A DNA stretch of 64,000 bases from Carboxylicivirga agarovorans (GTDB lineage Bacteria; Bacteroidota; Bacteroidia; Bacteroidales; Marinilabiliaceae): positions 310,001 to 374,000 of the forward strand of contig NZ_JBNGPA010000003.1 in assembly GCF_050589845.1 (NCBI RefSeq), given 5' to 3'. Within the stretch, counting starts at the first letter, position 1. Every line of letters begins with the position of its first letter. A program made the position numbers and the translations under genes. Positions 63,365 to 64,000 of the stretch are shown piece by piece. The notes below the pieces were generated by a model. The model did no database searches and was not told the DNA's origin. It saw nothing but the letters and a program-made list of their open reading frames with translations.

Positions 63365-64000
63365 ATGAAGAAAACCAGTGCAGTAATTACAGCCGTTGGA
63401 GGATATGCTCCTGATTATATCCTTGATAATCACGAGTTGAGTACAATGGTAGATACCACCGACGAGTGGATCATGACCCGCGTGGGAATTAAAGAACGTC
63501 ATATCCAGAAAGGTGAAGGCCTGGGTGCTTCGGATATGGGTGTTGAAGCAGTTAAAGATATTTTCCAGAAAACTGGTGTTAAGCCAGAAGAAATTGATCT
63601 GGTTATTTGTACAACAGTTACTCCTGACCATCCGTTCCCGGCAACTGCTAACATTATTGCTGATAAATGTGGTATCAAAAACGGACATGGTTTTGACCTT
63701 AATGGTGCATGTTCGGGCTTTTTATATGGTTTAGATACAGCATCTCAGTTTATTGTTTCAGGCTCAAAGAAAAAAGTGCTTTTGGTATGTGCTGAAAAGA
63801 TGTCTTCGATTGTCGATTATACCGATCGAACAACCTGTGTTTTATTCGGTGATGCTGCTGCTGCCGTATTGCTTGAACCAACCGAAGAAGAAATCGGTAT
63901 ACGTGATAGCATCCTGCATAGTGATGGATTTGGACGTCACCACCTGCATATGAAAGCCGGAGGTTCGGTTATGCCTGCATCTCACGAAACAGTTGATAAG
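63365..64000 (+). CDS. fabH: 3-oxoacyl-ACP synthase III (3' end outside window)
   Basis: 212 residues visible from the ATG at 63365 (MKKTSAVITAVGGYAPDYIL). The active-site Cys116 lies in NGACSGF; the substrate-facing block DTTDEWIMTRVGIKERHI is present; the catalytic His and Asn lie beyond the window edge. It condenses an acyl-CoA (acetyl- or branched) with malonyl-ACP to start fatty acid synthesis. The order DUF177-rpmF-fabH without plsX between is the Bacteroidota form. Confidence 0.95.
   Translation, partial: MKKTSAVITAVGGYAPDYILDNHELSTMVDTTDEWIMTRVGIKERHIQKGEGLGASDMGVEAVKDIFQKTGVKPEEIDLVICTTVTPDHPFPATANIIADKCGIKNGHGFDLNGACSGFLYGLDTASQFIVSGSKKKVLLVCAEKMSSIVDYTDRTTCVLFGDAAAAVLLEPTEEEIGIRDSILHSDGFGRHHLHMKAGGSVMPASHETVDK

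Noticed and set aside
1..64000. Complete tRNA or rRNA genes
   Set aside because: No cloverleaf-type sequence found by eye apart from the 3'-end relic at 31045-31064.

Overview
The window is chromosomal DNA from a member of the Bacteroidota, most likely an environmental Marinilabiliales/Carboxylicivirga-type organism (lineage inferred). The support is: type IX secretion (T9SS) C-terminal sorting domains, a BspA-type surface protein, promoters with the Bacteroidota -33/-7 architecture (TTTG, 19 nt, TAnnTTTG), few Shine-Dalgarno sequences, LytTR and hybrid two-component systems, and a Bacteroides-type mobilisation module. The two ends look like stable core genome; the middle is duplicated, decayed and repeat-rich.

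1-6 kb: four minus-strand carbohydrate genes (two GH130 glycoside phosphorylase-like proteins, two GT4 glycosyltransferases, one with a C-terminal helical glycan-processing-like domain), probably making and recycling an oligo-mannoside. 6.3-12 kb: an HMA/AraC regulator, two B12-binding radical SAM enzymes, a cupin, a universal stress protein and a 52-residue lmo0937-type membrane peptide. A 19-bp motif (AATGTGTGAATNNTGTAAA) recurs six times between 6.9 and 23.6 kb, mostly in front of these genes. In four copies it lies exactly 42 nt from a -7 box or a degenerate one. It is the best candidate here for an undescribed regulon.

12-25 kb: a NYN/LOTUS RNase-like protein, a soluble histidine kinase, a complete Mla-type lipid transport operon with a STAS-permease fusion, an acyltransferase/DUF6320/CPBP group, and a CPA2 antiporter. 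The antiporter is present as one intact copy and one internally deleted copy, each followed by a decayed serine recombinase. Fragments of the AraC gene, of a small hypothetical gene and of an IS-like gene also occur twice. 25-31 kb: a mobilisation module (MobC, MOBP-type relaxase, accessory membrane protein) with no integrase or replication gene, a metallophosphoesterase, an AbiE-like toxin-antitoxin pair whose toxin frame is broken at an A5 run, and a tRNA 3'-end remnant with its terminator.

31-53 kb: secreted and lipoprotein accessory genes separated by long imperfect palindromes (31-36 kb, attC-like in layout) and by dispersed short palindromes (35-53 kb). Two giant T9SS surface proteins sit next to an apparent LytTR regulator / REC-LytS kinase / TPR-kinase operon that may control them. 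53-64 kb: housekeeping and signalling genes: CvpA, a 1021-residue hybrid kinase, RsgA, two more kinases, then the DUF177-rpmF-fabH group, with fabH running off the right edge and preceded by a textbook promoter.
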